Source: Stomoxys calcitrans
Lineage: Eukaryota; Arthropoda; Insecta; Diptera; Muscidae
DNA length: 64,000 nucleotides
NCBI RefSeq assembly: GCF_963082655.1
Contig: NC_081555.1
Span: forward strand, 28,691,266 to 28,755,265
Direction of reading: 5' to 3'
Part shown: positions 21,301-32,142 of the stretch, piece by piece
Layout of the letters: each line of letters starts with the position of its first letter
Position numbering within the stretch: position 1 is the first letter of the stretch
Translations under genes and position numbers: made by a program
Notes under the pieces: model-generated
The model's database searches: none
Told to the model about the DNA's origin: nothing
What the model saw: the letters and a program-made list of their open reading frames with translations, nothing else

Positions 21301-22432
21301 TTGTATAGCCGAGTGCGAATGGCTTACTGTAGTATGACACCTATTTAGGGAGAAGTTTTTACATGGCTGCCATGCAATTTTTTCAAATGGAACAGTACCT
21401 GTAATTTACTACTACTACTAAATTTCCCATGAACATTTCATTAAGGAACAAGGTATTCTTCTCTCATATCAATGAGCGTAGTCCGTTTAAAGTTTACGCT
21501 CAATGATAACGGGCCTCCTTTTTATAGCCGAGTCCGAATGTCGCAACGCAGTGCGACATCTCTTTGGAGAGAAGTTTTACATGGCATAGTACCTCACAAA
21601 TGTTGTCATTAGGAGGGGTAATCTACAATACTACAACTACTTCTAAATTTCCCATGAACATTTCATTAAGGAACAGGGGATTCTTCTCTCATATCAATGA
21701 GCGTAGTCCGATTAGAGGGCCCCCTGATGAGGGGCCCCCCTTGTTATGCCGGTTCCGAACGGTGTACTGTATAGAGACACCACTTGGTAGAGAAGTTTTA
21801 AAATGGCTGGTTACCTCGCAAACGTAGTCCGATGTTCATACCGGGATTTGAACCCAGGCGTTCGGCTTCACAAGGGGATATGCTTACCTCTGCACCACGG
21901 TGGCCTTCTTTCTTGCAGTCTTCATTACCATTATCGAGATTTCCCGATAATTAAAAAAAAACATTCCTTTATGTTTACAGGCTGATTATACTCCATCTTT
22001 ATTAAGTCTAATGTGCGTTTATGGATACTCACTGGCCATATACATTCCAGTATCTATTCTATGGGTTATTCAGGTATATATCACCTACTACTTCAACGTT
22101 AATTTCAAATAACTCCCATATTTCCCTTTCCATTTTTGCAGCTTTCTATACTCCAATGGCTTCTGGTCATTACAGCCGCCTTATTGTCCGGCTCTGTATT
22201 GATAGCTGTACTCACTCCAGCTTTGAGAAATTCCAAATATTCTTTATTTTTAATTATTGGCATATTAGCTGCTCATTTCCTGTTAGCTGCCGGTTTTATG
22301 CTATATTTCTTCCATGTACCCAGTAGTGGTACAGTCGGTGCCCATCAGACCACCATGGAGGCCATAAAACAACCAGTCAAAGAAGTACTAGAAGTAACCA
22401 AAGCTGTTGTTGGCAACATAACCAACAAATAA
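18359..22432 (+). CDS. Yip1-domain Golgi membrane protein, YIPF1/YIPF2 type
   Basis: Exons 18359-18805, 18871-19071, 21981-22073 and 22142-22432, all joined in phase 0 at GT/AG sites, give a complete 343-residue protein. Residues 1-90 are low complexity, with Ser/Thr/Pro and two Gly runs. Residues 93-108 (SFLTIEYYQRFFDVDT) and 138-144 (DLYGPFW) are signatures of the YIPF1/2 branch. Five hydrophobic segments follow at about 142-163, 177-202, 221-247, 250-275 and 281-305, with the conserved YGYS in the third. Family members are Golgi membrane proteins that interact with Rab GTPases and other Yip1 proteins in vesicle trafficking. The vertebrate proteins are a little over 300 residues; the extra length here is in the Gly/Ser-rich N-terminus. 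The gene is intact. Intron 2 (2.9 kb) is packed with repeats. Confidence 0.95.
19072..20640. other. YIPF intron 2, first part: degraded repeat sequence
   Basis: Within intron 2. Most of 19090-20230 has a mixed codon-like composition, suggesting an old retroelement, but I recognise no motif in any frame. The part 20240-20560 is a minus-strand copy of the repeat at 15700-15975 (CATCACACAGGCTGG, TGGAATGGTCCATACAGAG). ORFs of 65-103 codons on both strands are unsupported. Confidence 0.4.
20651..20915. repeat. Two-copy direct duplication (~130 bp) in YIPF intron 2
   Basis: The segment starting TTGGGTTGTAT at about 20652 is repeated at about 20783. Both copies contain GGAGCCACACCCTCAGA, AAAAGTTTTCTTAAAAA and AAAGAGTCCTTATCGG in order, at roughly 85% identity by eye, then the same GGGCAGTCATTT..AGGTCCCC ending. 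The 145-codon ORF over this region is the duplication read through. Confidence 0.65.
21271..21905 (-). mobile_element. SINE A, three partial copies in a row (minus) in YIPF intron 2
   Basis: Three minus-strand copies at about 21271-21375, 21421-21632 and 21645-21905. Each has the AATGATAAGG..CTCCTTTTTATAGCCGAG block and the GAGAAGTTTTACATGG block. Only the last retains the tRNA-like head (minus-strand B box GGGTTCAAATCCC near 21846). It ends 75 bp upstream of the YIPF exon 3 acceptor. Confidence 0.7.
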
Positions 22433-22513
22433 AATGTGAGGTGTTTGTTCTTCTAGGTTTAAACAACTTCTAGTTTTAAGTATTATATCAGTAGACGGCA
22501 GAAAACTAAGAAA

Positions 22514-22528
22514 AATAAATCAAATAAA
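22514..22528 (+). terminator. YIPF polyadenylation signals
   Basis: AATAAA occurs at 22514-22519 and again at 22523-22528, about 80-90 bases after the YIPF stop codon, in an A-rich context. The spacing is normal for a short fly 3' UTR. Usage cannot be shown from sequence. Confidence 0.55.
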
Positions 22529-22955
22529 AAAATGGAAAAATGTCCCAAACGATAATTACATACTTGTATAGAATCCTATTAAGTTAATACATATTTTTTT
22601 GTTTGTTTACTTATCTTGTGTGTGATGTCTTTTTTATCATAATAATAAAAATAGTTTCTTTATTGATAGCCTCTGCACACTTTGACTAACTTTCCAAAAA
22701 GTTTTTAGCTGTTCCATTTTCTGAATAGAAACCAAATATGTATGTATGTGGTCTAAAGCATGACAATACTCCGACCCGGTGTCGGATTCGAGGGCTAGAC
22801 TTCGGTTCCGATCTCAAAAACTTAACTTCACAGCCCTGGTTGGAACCACATTGGCATGCGAAGGTAGCGATCCTCTTCAATCTCCATAGATAAGAAATCT
22901 CGTTTAGTTCCAGAGAGCGGATCGCCACGTGAACGTTATGGACTTGGTTATTTAA

Positions 22956-24060
22956 AGGTGCAAATAACTCGCCTTGGCATCGAATATCAAAGGCACCCAG
23001 TATTTAAACCAGAGTCTGTGTCGCCCGGTTTTTCACTGAGACTCTCCACTTGATTGTGTGCGGATTGTGCGCGACTGCAATTGCAACGACTCGGAATACG
23101 AAGCATTCCACTATCCTCAATCTGTGGACGGTAGCTCTCAACATGAGCATGACGATGAAAACTACAAAAATCGGGGCTCCTAGTTCCAACGTGTGTGAAG
23201 GGGACCACCCATGCCCAACCCAGGGAATGGGGGGTCGGACGAATGCGCCAGGAGGGGTTCGTCTGCGCCTGATGAAACAGCCACCTTTCTTGCCTACATG
23301 ACATTTGTCGAGCTACTGAACACAGTAGAAAAGATGGCCAGAGCAGCGTCGGTGGATGGTTGCCGAATCGTTAGGGCGCTCTGGTCTGTCATCGACCGGA
23401 GGAGGACGGGGGATTTGCTGGCGTTCGATAAGAGGTCGATGAGTATCTTAACAGATGTCATAACCGGATTCTCTGCCATAGGCCGCATGGCGGCGCGCAT
23501 GGTAATACCGCATAATGACTTCTGCAGGGGTTGCCTCGATGAGGATGAGGAGGAGTCTATCGAGTACTTCCTATGTTCATGTCCGGAAGGAGGACGGGGG
23601 ATTTGCTGGCGTTCGATAAGGAGTCGATGAGTACCTTAAAAGGTGTCATAACCGGACACTCTTCCATAGCCCGCATGGTGGCGCCCATGGTAATACCGCA
23701 TAATGATTTCTGCAGGAGTTGCCTCGATTAGGATGAGAAGGAGACTATCAAGTACTTGCTATGTTCATGTGCAGGTCTGCATGGCTCTCCTTTCATGGGA
23801 TCCGATTCTTATGCTACGGAATGGCGGTGCCATAAGCTCCGGGGAATGTACATTCATGCTTGCGTGGGGATGGGATCCCCACCCCCCGCTTTGGTTCTCC
23901 ATTCCTTCTGATTCTGTTCTCCATTTAGTGTATAACCTTTGGATGTGGCCTCCTTTCTCTTCCCTTTCTTTCCAGGGTATAACCAAGCTGGCCTCCGAGT
24001 GAACTCACCTATGGTGGTCAACTTATTCCACCTAACATAACCTATACGATCTAGAGCGTA
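22956..24060 (+). mobile_element. Non-LTR retrotransposon 3' region fragment
   Basis: 22956-23110 repeats the 15700-15975 sequence. ORF 23211-23630 covers a C-terminal region: DECARRGSSAPDETATFLAYMTFVELLNTV matches the end of the RNase H region at 42150-42230 (minus). A zinc-knuckle-like segment CRGCLDEDEEESIEYFLCSCPEG follows near 23522-23590. The segment is then duplicated with a period of about 189 bp (from about 23400 and 23589), with a stop in the second copy. The 3' end near 24000-24045 is GTGAACTCACC..CCACCTAACATAACC. Confidence 0.7.
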
Positions 24061-24119
24061 TCGTTCAGCGCTACAAGAGAGAACCTCTAGTTCAAGCGGC
24101 ATGGGGGATATCAGTTTCT

Positions 24120-25410
24120 GGAAATTCTGAAAATTGCACCTGATCTGCGACCAAGCGTCCCCTGTTTAACAGCGTAGCCAGTCCCACTCGCCTCTAACCC
24201 AGATCCCTCTGGATGCACGCCACATTAGTCGCAGAGTTCCTGGATCTGGATATTCAACAGAATCAAGCAAACGAATAATAGAACACAACTCACTGCTACA
24301 GCAACAATAAGGCCAGATCCTTCAGCGCAGCTTGACTGTCTTCTTACACCAGGCAAATATTCCTGCATCGGAATCATCTGTAAGGCATCGCTAAAACAAA
24401 TTTTTGGAAAACGCTACTCTCTTCGAGACGGCAATGTTACCTAATTCCTGGGTACTCAATGAAGAGCTCTACACTTGGTAAGTTTAACTTATTCAGTAGC
24501 TTGACCAACATTCATCAGGGATTCAATTTTGGGTTGCTCGTCAGCCATCTCATTCCCTGCCACTCCTTGATGGTCTGGTACCCAACAAAGACCGATAGCT
24601 TTCCCCATCGGTAGTAGAAGCTCTTTATTAGTTTAGAAGATCTTAAATCCTCGTATTTATATCGTGTGGGTTCGATTGGGCAGCTGCTCCTGATCCAAAA
24701 ACATATCCAGGATCTTTAGGATCGCGTAGACATCCGCCAGAAAAATACTACTCCCATTCAGAAGTTTGTATGACTCCCCCATTTCTAGGAGCTAAATTAA
24801 GACTTGCTCCGGATTGGTTTCACTTATTCTCTAGGAATGGATCGCTGATGAGTGCTGATCATGCACTCATCAGCGATCCATTCCTAGCTTGCTCGCTTCC
24901 TACCTATTTCCTGATAAACCTTAATTAAAAGGGGCTCGCAAACCCAGTTGGCTTTCTTTTCCAATGGCGCGAATATGCTATTTGCATCTCCTGATCAGTC
25001 TTGACCTCACATAGCCTGAAGACCTTCAGCGTCGCTGACTAACCTCATATATTGTAATAGACCGATCGAGCAGCCGATATTGCATCGAAAAGGCGATATT
25101 GCATCGAAAAAGGCTTCAACCACCGCCGTAAACATTCATCGTGCAGTCCTCAGCCCCAATCCATACTTATCGAAATGCAACAGCAGTGTCTTCTTTTGAA
25201 CACGTCTTTACGTTTCCTCTCCAATTTATGCTACGGCTACGTATATTACGCCAAGGTCCTTAGACTCTCGAGAAAGCGGCAGCTCCAGACCATCCAGGAC
25301 AGGCCCCCTGAAAACACTTATCTGCCTCTTTATGGTGAATAGTCTCAGTCTTACCCATTATCCCTTCTACTGGGGTTTGAGTGTTTCATGGCAGTAGACA
25401 AACTTAACAT
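24120..25410 (-). mobile_element. Non-LTR retrotransposon fragment, RNase H side (minus)
   Basis: Minus-strand translation near 24610-24520 gives GKAIGLCWVPDHQGVAGNEMADEQ, the RNase H C-terminal His/Asp motif. The 3' region at 24180-24300 (GGAACTCTGCGACTAATGTGG on minus) matches 34840-34860 and 7095-7115. 25140-25400 has weak RT C-terminal character. All frames are broken. Confidence 0.6.
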
Positions 25411-25529
25411 GACTTAAGGTCAGAGATTCAGAGCGAAACGGAGTGATAGCCAGAGCAGAAGTGAAGCTGTCCTAGTTTTTCGGGAGCAGGAGAAAAACTA
25501 GAATTTTTACAATCAGGAGCGGAGCGGTA

Positions 25530-26420
25530 CTTGAAATTTTGAACAAAACTTTCTTATTAGAGCAGGCAGGTTGGGACTGTAAATATGCCAGATCGGTCCA
25601 TGTTTTGGTATAGCTGCCTAATAAACCGATCTCGGATCTTGAATTCTTGAGCCTCTAGAGGACGCAATTCTTTTCTGATATGGCTGAAATTTTGCATGAA
25701 GAGTTCAAGTTTAACATCAACAACTGTGCCAAGTATGGTGTAAATCGATTCATAGCCTGATATAGCTCCCATATAAACCGATTTCGGATCTTGACATCTT
25801 GAGCCGACAGAGAGCGCAATTATTATCCGATTTTGTTGAAATTTTGCACGAAGTGTTTTGATTTAACCATCAACAATTGTGCCAAGTATGGCTCAAATCG
25901 GTTAATAACCTGATATAGCTACCATATAAACCGATTTCGGATCTTGACTTCTTGAGCCGATAGAGGGCGCAACTATTACCCGACTTGGCTGAAATTTTGC
26001 ATGAAGTGTTTTGTTCCAACTTCTAACAACTGTGCTATATATAGTTCATAACCCGATATAGCTCCAATATAAACCGATTTCACTATTATATTTCTTGAGC
26101 CTCTAGAGGGAGCAATTCTTACCCGTTCAGGCCGAAATGATATAGCTCCTATATAAATGGATCTTCCAATTTTATTTCTTAAGCCGCTATAGGGCTCAAT
26201 TCTTATCCGATTTGGCGGAAATTTTGCACAATGAATTCCACTTTGGTCTCCAATAGTCAAAAGAAGTATGGCACCAATCGGTTCATAACTTGGTATAGTT
26301 GAAATTGTATAGCAATACAAAGAGATATCGGCCAAAAAACTTGACAAATGCGATCCATGGGTGAGGGTATGCAAGATTCGGCCCGCCGGAACATAGCACG
26401 CTGTTACTTTTCTTTTTTGC
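25530..26420 (-). mobile_element. INE-1/DINE-1-like element (minus)
   Basis: About five array units (ATAGCTCCCATATAAACCGA, GAGCCGATAGAGGGCGCAA), ending in the 5' terminus read on minus: GGGTGAGGGTATGCAAGATTCGGCCCG..TAGCACGCTGTTACTTTTC. The GGAC/core/3' end is missing. The preceding 25420-25530 is a G/A-rich stretch with GGAGCGGAGCGG. The 157-codon ORF at 26449-25976 is repeat translation. Confidence 0.75.
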
Positions 26421-26456
26421 GGGTCAGTATTGGAAAATGCTTTACACATATGACAA

Positions 26457-26770
26457 GTGCGTCTCCTGCCTTATGCTGGACTCCGTTATCAACTGTGTCG
26501 GATAAAAACCCATCCTGAGTTACCCTTGGGGATTAATTCCACCTCGGGACCGCTTTCGCATTACATCGAGGTGGACCCAATATCTGTTGATTTTCCATAT
26601 CATCTCCGTTGTATCGGCATCCAGACCTCCGCATTAATACTCTACGCCGCTGCATCCCGTTCTATCTTATTCTTTCAAATGATCCCCATACTGACCGACT
26701 GGTTTACTTGTCCGTTTTATGGATTTTTGGAGGATGAGGCGGACAACAGATATTTGGTAGCTCATGCCTC
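26457..26770 (+). mobile_element. Non-LTR fragment, region before RNase H
   Basis: The plus-strand ORF encodes YAGLRYQLC..LPLGINSTSGPLSHYIEVDPISVDFPYHLRCIGIQT, which parallels the minus-strand sequence at 42790-42600 (YAGLRNPWGLIIPRNRF; MDPISGDFPYHLRCVWVQTS). The two copies identify a family segment between RT and RNase H. It is truncated on both sides. Confidence 0.6.
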
Positions 26771-26799
26771 TGTGTTAGCAAGAGGGCACCACGAAACAA

Positions 26800-27405
26800 G
26801 ACATGACAATATGAGACTCAAGAAGTTTATTTTGGAACTATGCATCCAAATAGGGTATTTATTACGTCCTTTAGCGGCTCAAAAAGTTAAGTCGGGAGAT
26901 CGGTTAACATGGGTGCTATGCCTAAACATGGACTGATTTGGTCCATGGTTAGGTCAGGTTTAAGTGGCAGTCTCCAATCAGACACACTAAGACGTTATCG
27001 TACATTGTGATACCACAGAATTGGCAGAAAGAAGGAAGATACCTTCTAGTTCCTACCATTGAACTAAACTAAAGTGGAACTCCTTTTTACTGCCAGTGCA
27101 GGACACACACACTACAGATTCTGTATTGTCTTTTCTTCCTCGACGACCTCACAACTTCCAACAATTGTGCCAAATACGGTCCAAATCAGTCTATAACCTG
27201 ATATTGCTCCCATGTGAACCGGCCTCTCGATCATCCTTGTTTAATTAATATAAGCATTAATTTTTGCTAGTTTGCCAGAAGTTTCGTATGTAGAATAAAA
27301 TTATGCCTCTCAACAAAATTTATTTTGTATACATTTTTAGCAGAATCCATGGTGGTGGGTTCCCAAGATTCGGCCGAACTTAGCACGCTTTTACTTGTTT
27401 CCTAT
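26800..27405. repeat. Mosaic of INE-1-like and SINE B scraps
   Basis: 26800-26945 is a diverged INE-like array unit. 26945-27030 is a SINE B tail segment in minus orientation (GGTTAGGTCAGGTTTAAGTGGCAGTC, ATTGTGATACCACAG). 27150-27230 is another INE-like scrap. 27340-27400 is an INE-like terminus (AAGATTCGGCCGAACTTAGCACG). Confidence 0.5.
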
Positions 27406-27509
27406 CAGACAGTGACCTCTCATGACAGACACAATGACTGGGACGTCTGTTCTAGCCAGCGACAGCAAAGCGGTAGTAGGTTGGTCTGGAAGGAGATATA
27501 AGCTATATA

Positions 27510-27860
27510 ATTTGTTCATATTGGAAGGGGGATCGGACCCTCCCCCTTACCACCAAAACGCCACAAAAAACCAAAAGTGGATCGATCTTAACAATATGGG
27601 ACTCAAATGAAAGGTATTTGTGAGTAGAGTACGAATGTGGTATTCAAAAATGGGTCCAAGTACCTAGGGAGCCGCTCCGATCCAAAAACTCTTCAAATAG
27701 GCATATTGGAAAATCATATAACCTTTTAGGAGGGGGCCGAGGGATTTTGCCCCAACATGGGGTTCAAATGAAGGCTGTTTGGAAGTAGATTACGGGTATG
27801 ACATTAAGATTAATGTCCAAGTATCTGGGGACGCAGCGAAGCGGGCCGAAATCAGTTAAT
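27510..27860. repeat. Family 2 minisatellite fragment
   Basis: Two or three units with CAAATGAAAGGTATTTGTGAG and GAGTACGAATGTGG, plus C-rich spacers, related to 1862-4375. The 62-codon ORF at 27422-27610 is not supported. Confidence 0.55.
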
Positions 27861-28526
27861 ATTCATAAAAGAATCTAATCTTACTAATGTTTCACATTTA
27901 TTACAGGAAAATAAAATATATGACAAGTTTAAATTTTTTTTGAAGAAATGCATTTAGTTGAAATTAAAATGTGCTTCTATTTGATCATTGATTTCCCCTA
28001 TTTTTCTGCAAATTGGTTACTTTTCTATATTTTCTGTAAGCCATTAAAAAAATTTCGCTCGTATAGAAATCAATAATTTGACGAAATTTTCGACAAAAAA
28101 TTTTTTTCTACGAAATTTGTTGGCCGATGAAGCATTCCATTGGGATTATCTGTTGTACAGAAAGCGCTTTTTTGCATCCAATTTCTATGTTTGCTATCTT
28201 CGTATAGCTTTGATTTAACATTCTTTCCACTTTGCTAAATAACTCATCTCTAGAATTGGTTTCACATGACATAAAAAAGTAAGGAATCGTTCAATTGACC
28301 AATTATCCTTTGTCCTTATCTTTGCGGCACAATTATTACACACATTACTAGTTCCTGATTGATTTCCTATTTTCCTCATCTATGAGCATTTTTTTTTGTT
28401 AAACAGTTCTCTGATTCGTTTTCTTAGCCCTTATGTTTAAGAAAAAACACGTAACTAACGACCCTGGTTTCGAATTTCTTTGGCATATTTAAATTGTTTT
28501 TGAAAAACAAAAAAAAAAAACAATTA
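27861..28526. other. Unique AT-rich sequence, nothing recognised
   Basis: No repeat family, ORF, splice-flanked exon or RNA gene can be supported here. It is simply AT-rich, with poly-T and poly-A runs. Confidence 0.4.
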
Positions 28527-29343
28527 AAAGCGTACTAAGTTCGACCGTGCCGAATCTTATATACCCTCCACCATGGACCGCATTTGTCAAGTTTTTTTAA
28601 TGACTTTTACAATCAAGTTATTGACCGATATGGACCGTCATGTCATGTCTGTTAGAAGTCATAGAAAAATACCACCTCCAAAATTTCAGGCAAATCGAGT
28701 AAAAATGGCGCCCTCTAGTGGGTCTGAGTGTCAAATTGGGAGATCGGTTTATATGGCAGCTATATCGGGTTATTATTTAAACCATAGATTTAGATTTAAA
28801 CCATACATGGCACAGATGTCGGAAATCGTACCACAATGACATAAGCAAAATTTCAACTACATTGGATAGGAATAGCGCCCTCTAAAAGCTCAAGAAGTTT
28901 AGTCAGGAAACCGGTTTATATGGCGGCTATATCAGGTTTTGGACTGACTTAGGCCAGGTTTTGGACTGACTTGGCACAGTTCTTGGAAGTCATACCAAAA
29001 AGATACGTGCAAAATTTCAGCCAAATCGGATAATAATTGCGCCCTCTAGAGGCTCAAGAAGTCAAGACCCAAAATCGGTTTATAGATCTATCAAAACATG
29101 GGCCGATTTGGCCCAATTTACAATCCCAACCGACCTACACCAATAAGAAGTATTTGTGCAAAATTTAGGCGCCTAGCTTTACTCCATCGAAAGTTAGCGT
29201 GATTTCGACAGACAGACGGAAGGACGGACATGGCTAGATCGACTTAAAATGTCATGATGATCAAGAATATATATTTTTTATGGGGTCTTAGACTTATATT
29301 TCGAGGTATATGTATACCCCCATCCTATGGTGGAGAGTATAAA
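28527..29343 (+). mobile_element. INE-1/DINE-1-like element, both ends present
   Basis: The most compact copy with both termini. 5': AAAAGCGTACTAAGTTCGACC..TATACCCTCCACCATGGA (28527-28576). 3': ATCCTATGGTGGAGAGTATAAAA (29320-29343). Between them are about three array units, then GACGGAAGGACGGACATGGCTAGATCGAC, GATCAAGAATATATA and TTATGGGGTC. The ends TATACCCTCCACCAT and ATGGTGGAGRGTATA are inverted repeats. An 88-codon ORF inside is repeat translation. Confidence 0.8.
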
Positions 29344-30370
29344 AACAAAAATATGGCAATAAAAGTCAAATTTACTATGGCATTCGTTTACCTTTGTGTA
29401 TTTTAACCCTTTTGGAAATGTAGCTTGGAGGGCAAAGAAACAAAAAACGGACTTCAACATGACAAAGGTTTGAGTTATGGTGGCTATGGTCATGGTGCAT
29501 CATCAACAACAACAACAACAAAAACATCATCATCACAGCCATCATTCATAAGGGCTGATGCATTTGTTGTCCTTGTATCCTGAATGTGTCCCAGTCCCAT
29601 ATCATAGAATGATTTCATCAGTTTTTGTTGTGTTTTTTTTTTTCGTTGGGAATGAAAGTCTTTACCGGTAAGGACCATTGGGATTGCAATTTCATCTAGG
29701 CAATGTTCCATGTTACTACTCCAGCATCAACATCCAAGCTTTCTCCTTATGTCTGTATGTTGGGCTTAGTTTTTACAGCCTTTTGAATTAATCGTCAATA
29801 TTTTGTTTTCGGGTTAATCCTTTGTTTTGTTAAACTCAACTCTTTTCTCCCTTTTTTGTTGTGTGCTGGTGGCCAGCGTCTCGTTTGTCCTGTTTCTACC
29901 CCCTCTCTCTCTCTCACACACACATGCAACTACAACACTTTCACCCTTGCAGCTTTGATGATAGGATGTTGGCGTCAGTGGTCATTCAAGAGAAGTTTCT
30001 CTCATCCCTTTATGCCTTTCCAAAAAAAAAAGTTCAAAGATAAAGCTAAACTAAAGGATAGGGATGCTCAAGGGGGTTGTTTTTATATCGGATTTAGATG
30101 AGATGTGGCGGTAATGTATTCGAACTCTAAATGGACTTTTAAATTTTGATTGAAAGAGACACTAAAGTCATTTTGTTGGGCTTAGTTAACATGAACTTTG
30201 AGTTTAAAATGTTGGAACTGACAAATGGAGCGCATAAAAGCAGCAGGACGAGCGAAAATTCGCAAACTCATTATATTTCAACAATTTTCGATGAACTGAT
30301 TTTCTCGAATTTTTTTACAGGTGGTGTGGAATGGTCCCGTGGTGAAAATAGGCGGGAGGTCCCTTCTCTC
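29344..30370. other. Unique noncoding block with simple repeats
   Basis: Not repeated elsewhere in the window. Contains (CAA)n at about 29503-29523 followed by CATCATCATC, poly-T near 29632, and CT/CA dinucleotide runs near 29900-29925. ORFs of 60-81 codons lack domain character. It could be intron or intergenic DNA of a neighbouring gene. Confidence 0.4.
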
Positions 30371-30850
30371 TTTTCATAATTTTCAAAAATGCTCGGGGTT
30401 GAGAGTTAAAACCTAGTGTTCAGGTCAATTCCCAAAGCCAAAAGACCTCCCAGACCAAAATCAAATAAAAGTATTTTATAGTAAAGCACGAAATCGATAT
30501 CGACTTTCGGGACCAAGTGTCTGGGAGTCCACTCACCTCCAAAACCATTCCTCAACAGGGCTTATTTACTGTCCCTGTTAATATTGGGACCAAAAAAAAG
30601 ATTTTTGAGAGTAGAGGACAAGTCTGACATATTTTTTCAGGCCTTCAGTGTCTGGGTGGCCGCCTCACACACAAAACACACCACAAACTGCACATATTTA
30701 CCTAATCAAATGAAAGGTATTCGGCAATAGAGCACGAAATTGTTAACGATTTTCGGAATCAACTGTCTGGGGGCGTCCCTACTCCAAAAAACCTTGAAAC
30801 CCGGAATTATTAACTGACCATGACAATATGGGGCTCAAATGAAAGGTAAA
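30371..30850. repeat. Family 2 minisatellite fragment
   Basis: Units with AGTAGAGGACAAGTCTGACAT, AATCAAATGAAAGGTATTCGG and GGGGCTCAAATGAAAGG at roughly 120-bp spacing. Same family as 1862-4375. Confidence 0.55.
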
Positions 30851-31204
30851 GGATGATTTTTTATGAGTTACGTTTTTCGACCTGGCAGCACTGGTTGACA
30901 ATTTTGTCATCTGTAAAAGTGAAAAGTGTTCAGTATACGCTGCCATTTCATATTGGAGAATCTCACAGAATCCTGTTGAACCGTCGAGTTATTTCGCTCC
31001 GCAACAATATTCTGCAACTTGTAATAGGAAAACATTGTAAGTCACTTAAGGATAGCTACGACAGTGTTATGCATTAGACGGTTGATGATCTGTGTCTGTT
31101 TCCTGTGGAGTGGCAAATTTGAAGCACAGGAATAGGCTTAGAATGGAATCCAAAGACCCAACAGCTGCGGTTGTGGTATCAGGCCGTAGCATTGGGATCT
31201 GTAG
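30851..31204. other. Mixed sequence with a non-LTR 3'-region scrap (minus)
   Basis: 31077-31204 on minus (GATGCTACGGCCTGATACCAC, RNase H element 3' region) matches 33087-33300. 30851-31070 has a 74-codon ORF with no recognised domain. Confidence 0.4.
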
Positions 31205-32142
31205 ATCTATCAAGTAAAAAGGTGTAAAGTTCGGCCGGGCCGAACTTTGGATACCATCACCTCGGGTATATATGTAAACCACCTTTCGTCAAATTCCGGT
31301 GAAAAATGCATACCTTATGCCCCATAGCAGCTATATCGAAATATGTTCCGAATTGGACCAAATACTTATAAGTACAAGTCATTATTCAATTGTGTATAAC
31401 AAAATATTAGACCTTTAAGTAGCTATATCTAAAATAAACCGATCTAAACCATATACGACACGGATGTCGAAAAGCCTAACATAAGACACTGTGCCAAATT
31501 TCAGTGAAATCGGATTATAAATGCTCCTTTTATGGGGCCAAGACTTTGAACTGTTCTATATGGCAGCTATATCCAAATCTGGACTGATCTGAGCCAAATT
31601 GAAGAAGAATGTTGAAGGGCTTAACTTAACCCACTGTCCGAAATTTCGGCGACATTGGACAATAAATACGCCTTTTATGGGCCCAAAACCTTAAATCGAG
31701 TGATCGGTCTATATGGCAGCTATGTTCAAATCTGGACCGATCTGTGCCATATTGCAGAAGTATGTCGAGGAGTCTAACGCAACTCACTGTCCCGAATTTC
31801 AACAAGATCGGATTATAAATGTGGCTTTTATGGGCCTAAGACCCTAAATCGGCGGATCGGTCTATACGGGGGCTATATCAGGATATAGACCGATATAGCC
31901 AATATTCAAACTTAACCTGCTTATGGACAAAAAAAGAATCTGTGCAAAGTTTCCACTCAATATCTTTATTTGTAAAGACTGTAGCCTGATTTCAACAGAC
32001 TAACGGATAGACGGTCGGACATGGCTAGATCGTCTTAGACTTTTAATCTGATCAAGAATACATATACTTAATAGGGTCGGAAATGGATATTTCGATGTGT
32101 TGCAAACGGAATGACACCATCCTTTGGTGGTGGGTATAAAAG
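31205..32142 (+). mobile_element. INE-1-like element, divergent subfamily, both ends
   Basis: 5' AAAAAGGTGTAAAGTTCGGCCGGGCCGAACTTT then ATACCATCACC; 3' ACACCATCCTTTGGTGGTGGGTATAAAA. The inner units differ from the 153-bp type (CTATATGGCAGCTATATCCAAATCTGGACCGATCTG, GCCTTTTATGGGCC). The core GGTCGGACATGGCTAGATCGTCTTAGAC..TGATCAAGAATACATATACTTAATAGGGTCGGAAA is closest to Drosophila INE-1. It ends directly in an RT sequence, so it is inserted in the element that follows. Confidence 0.75.
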
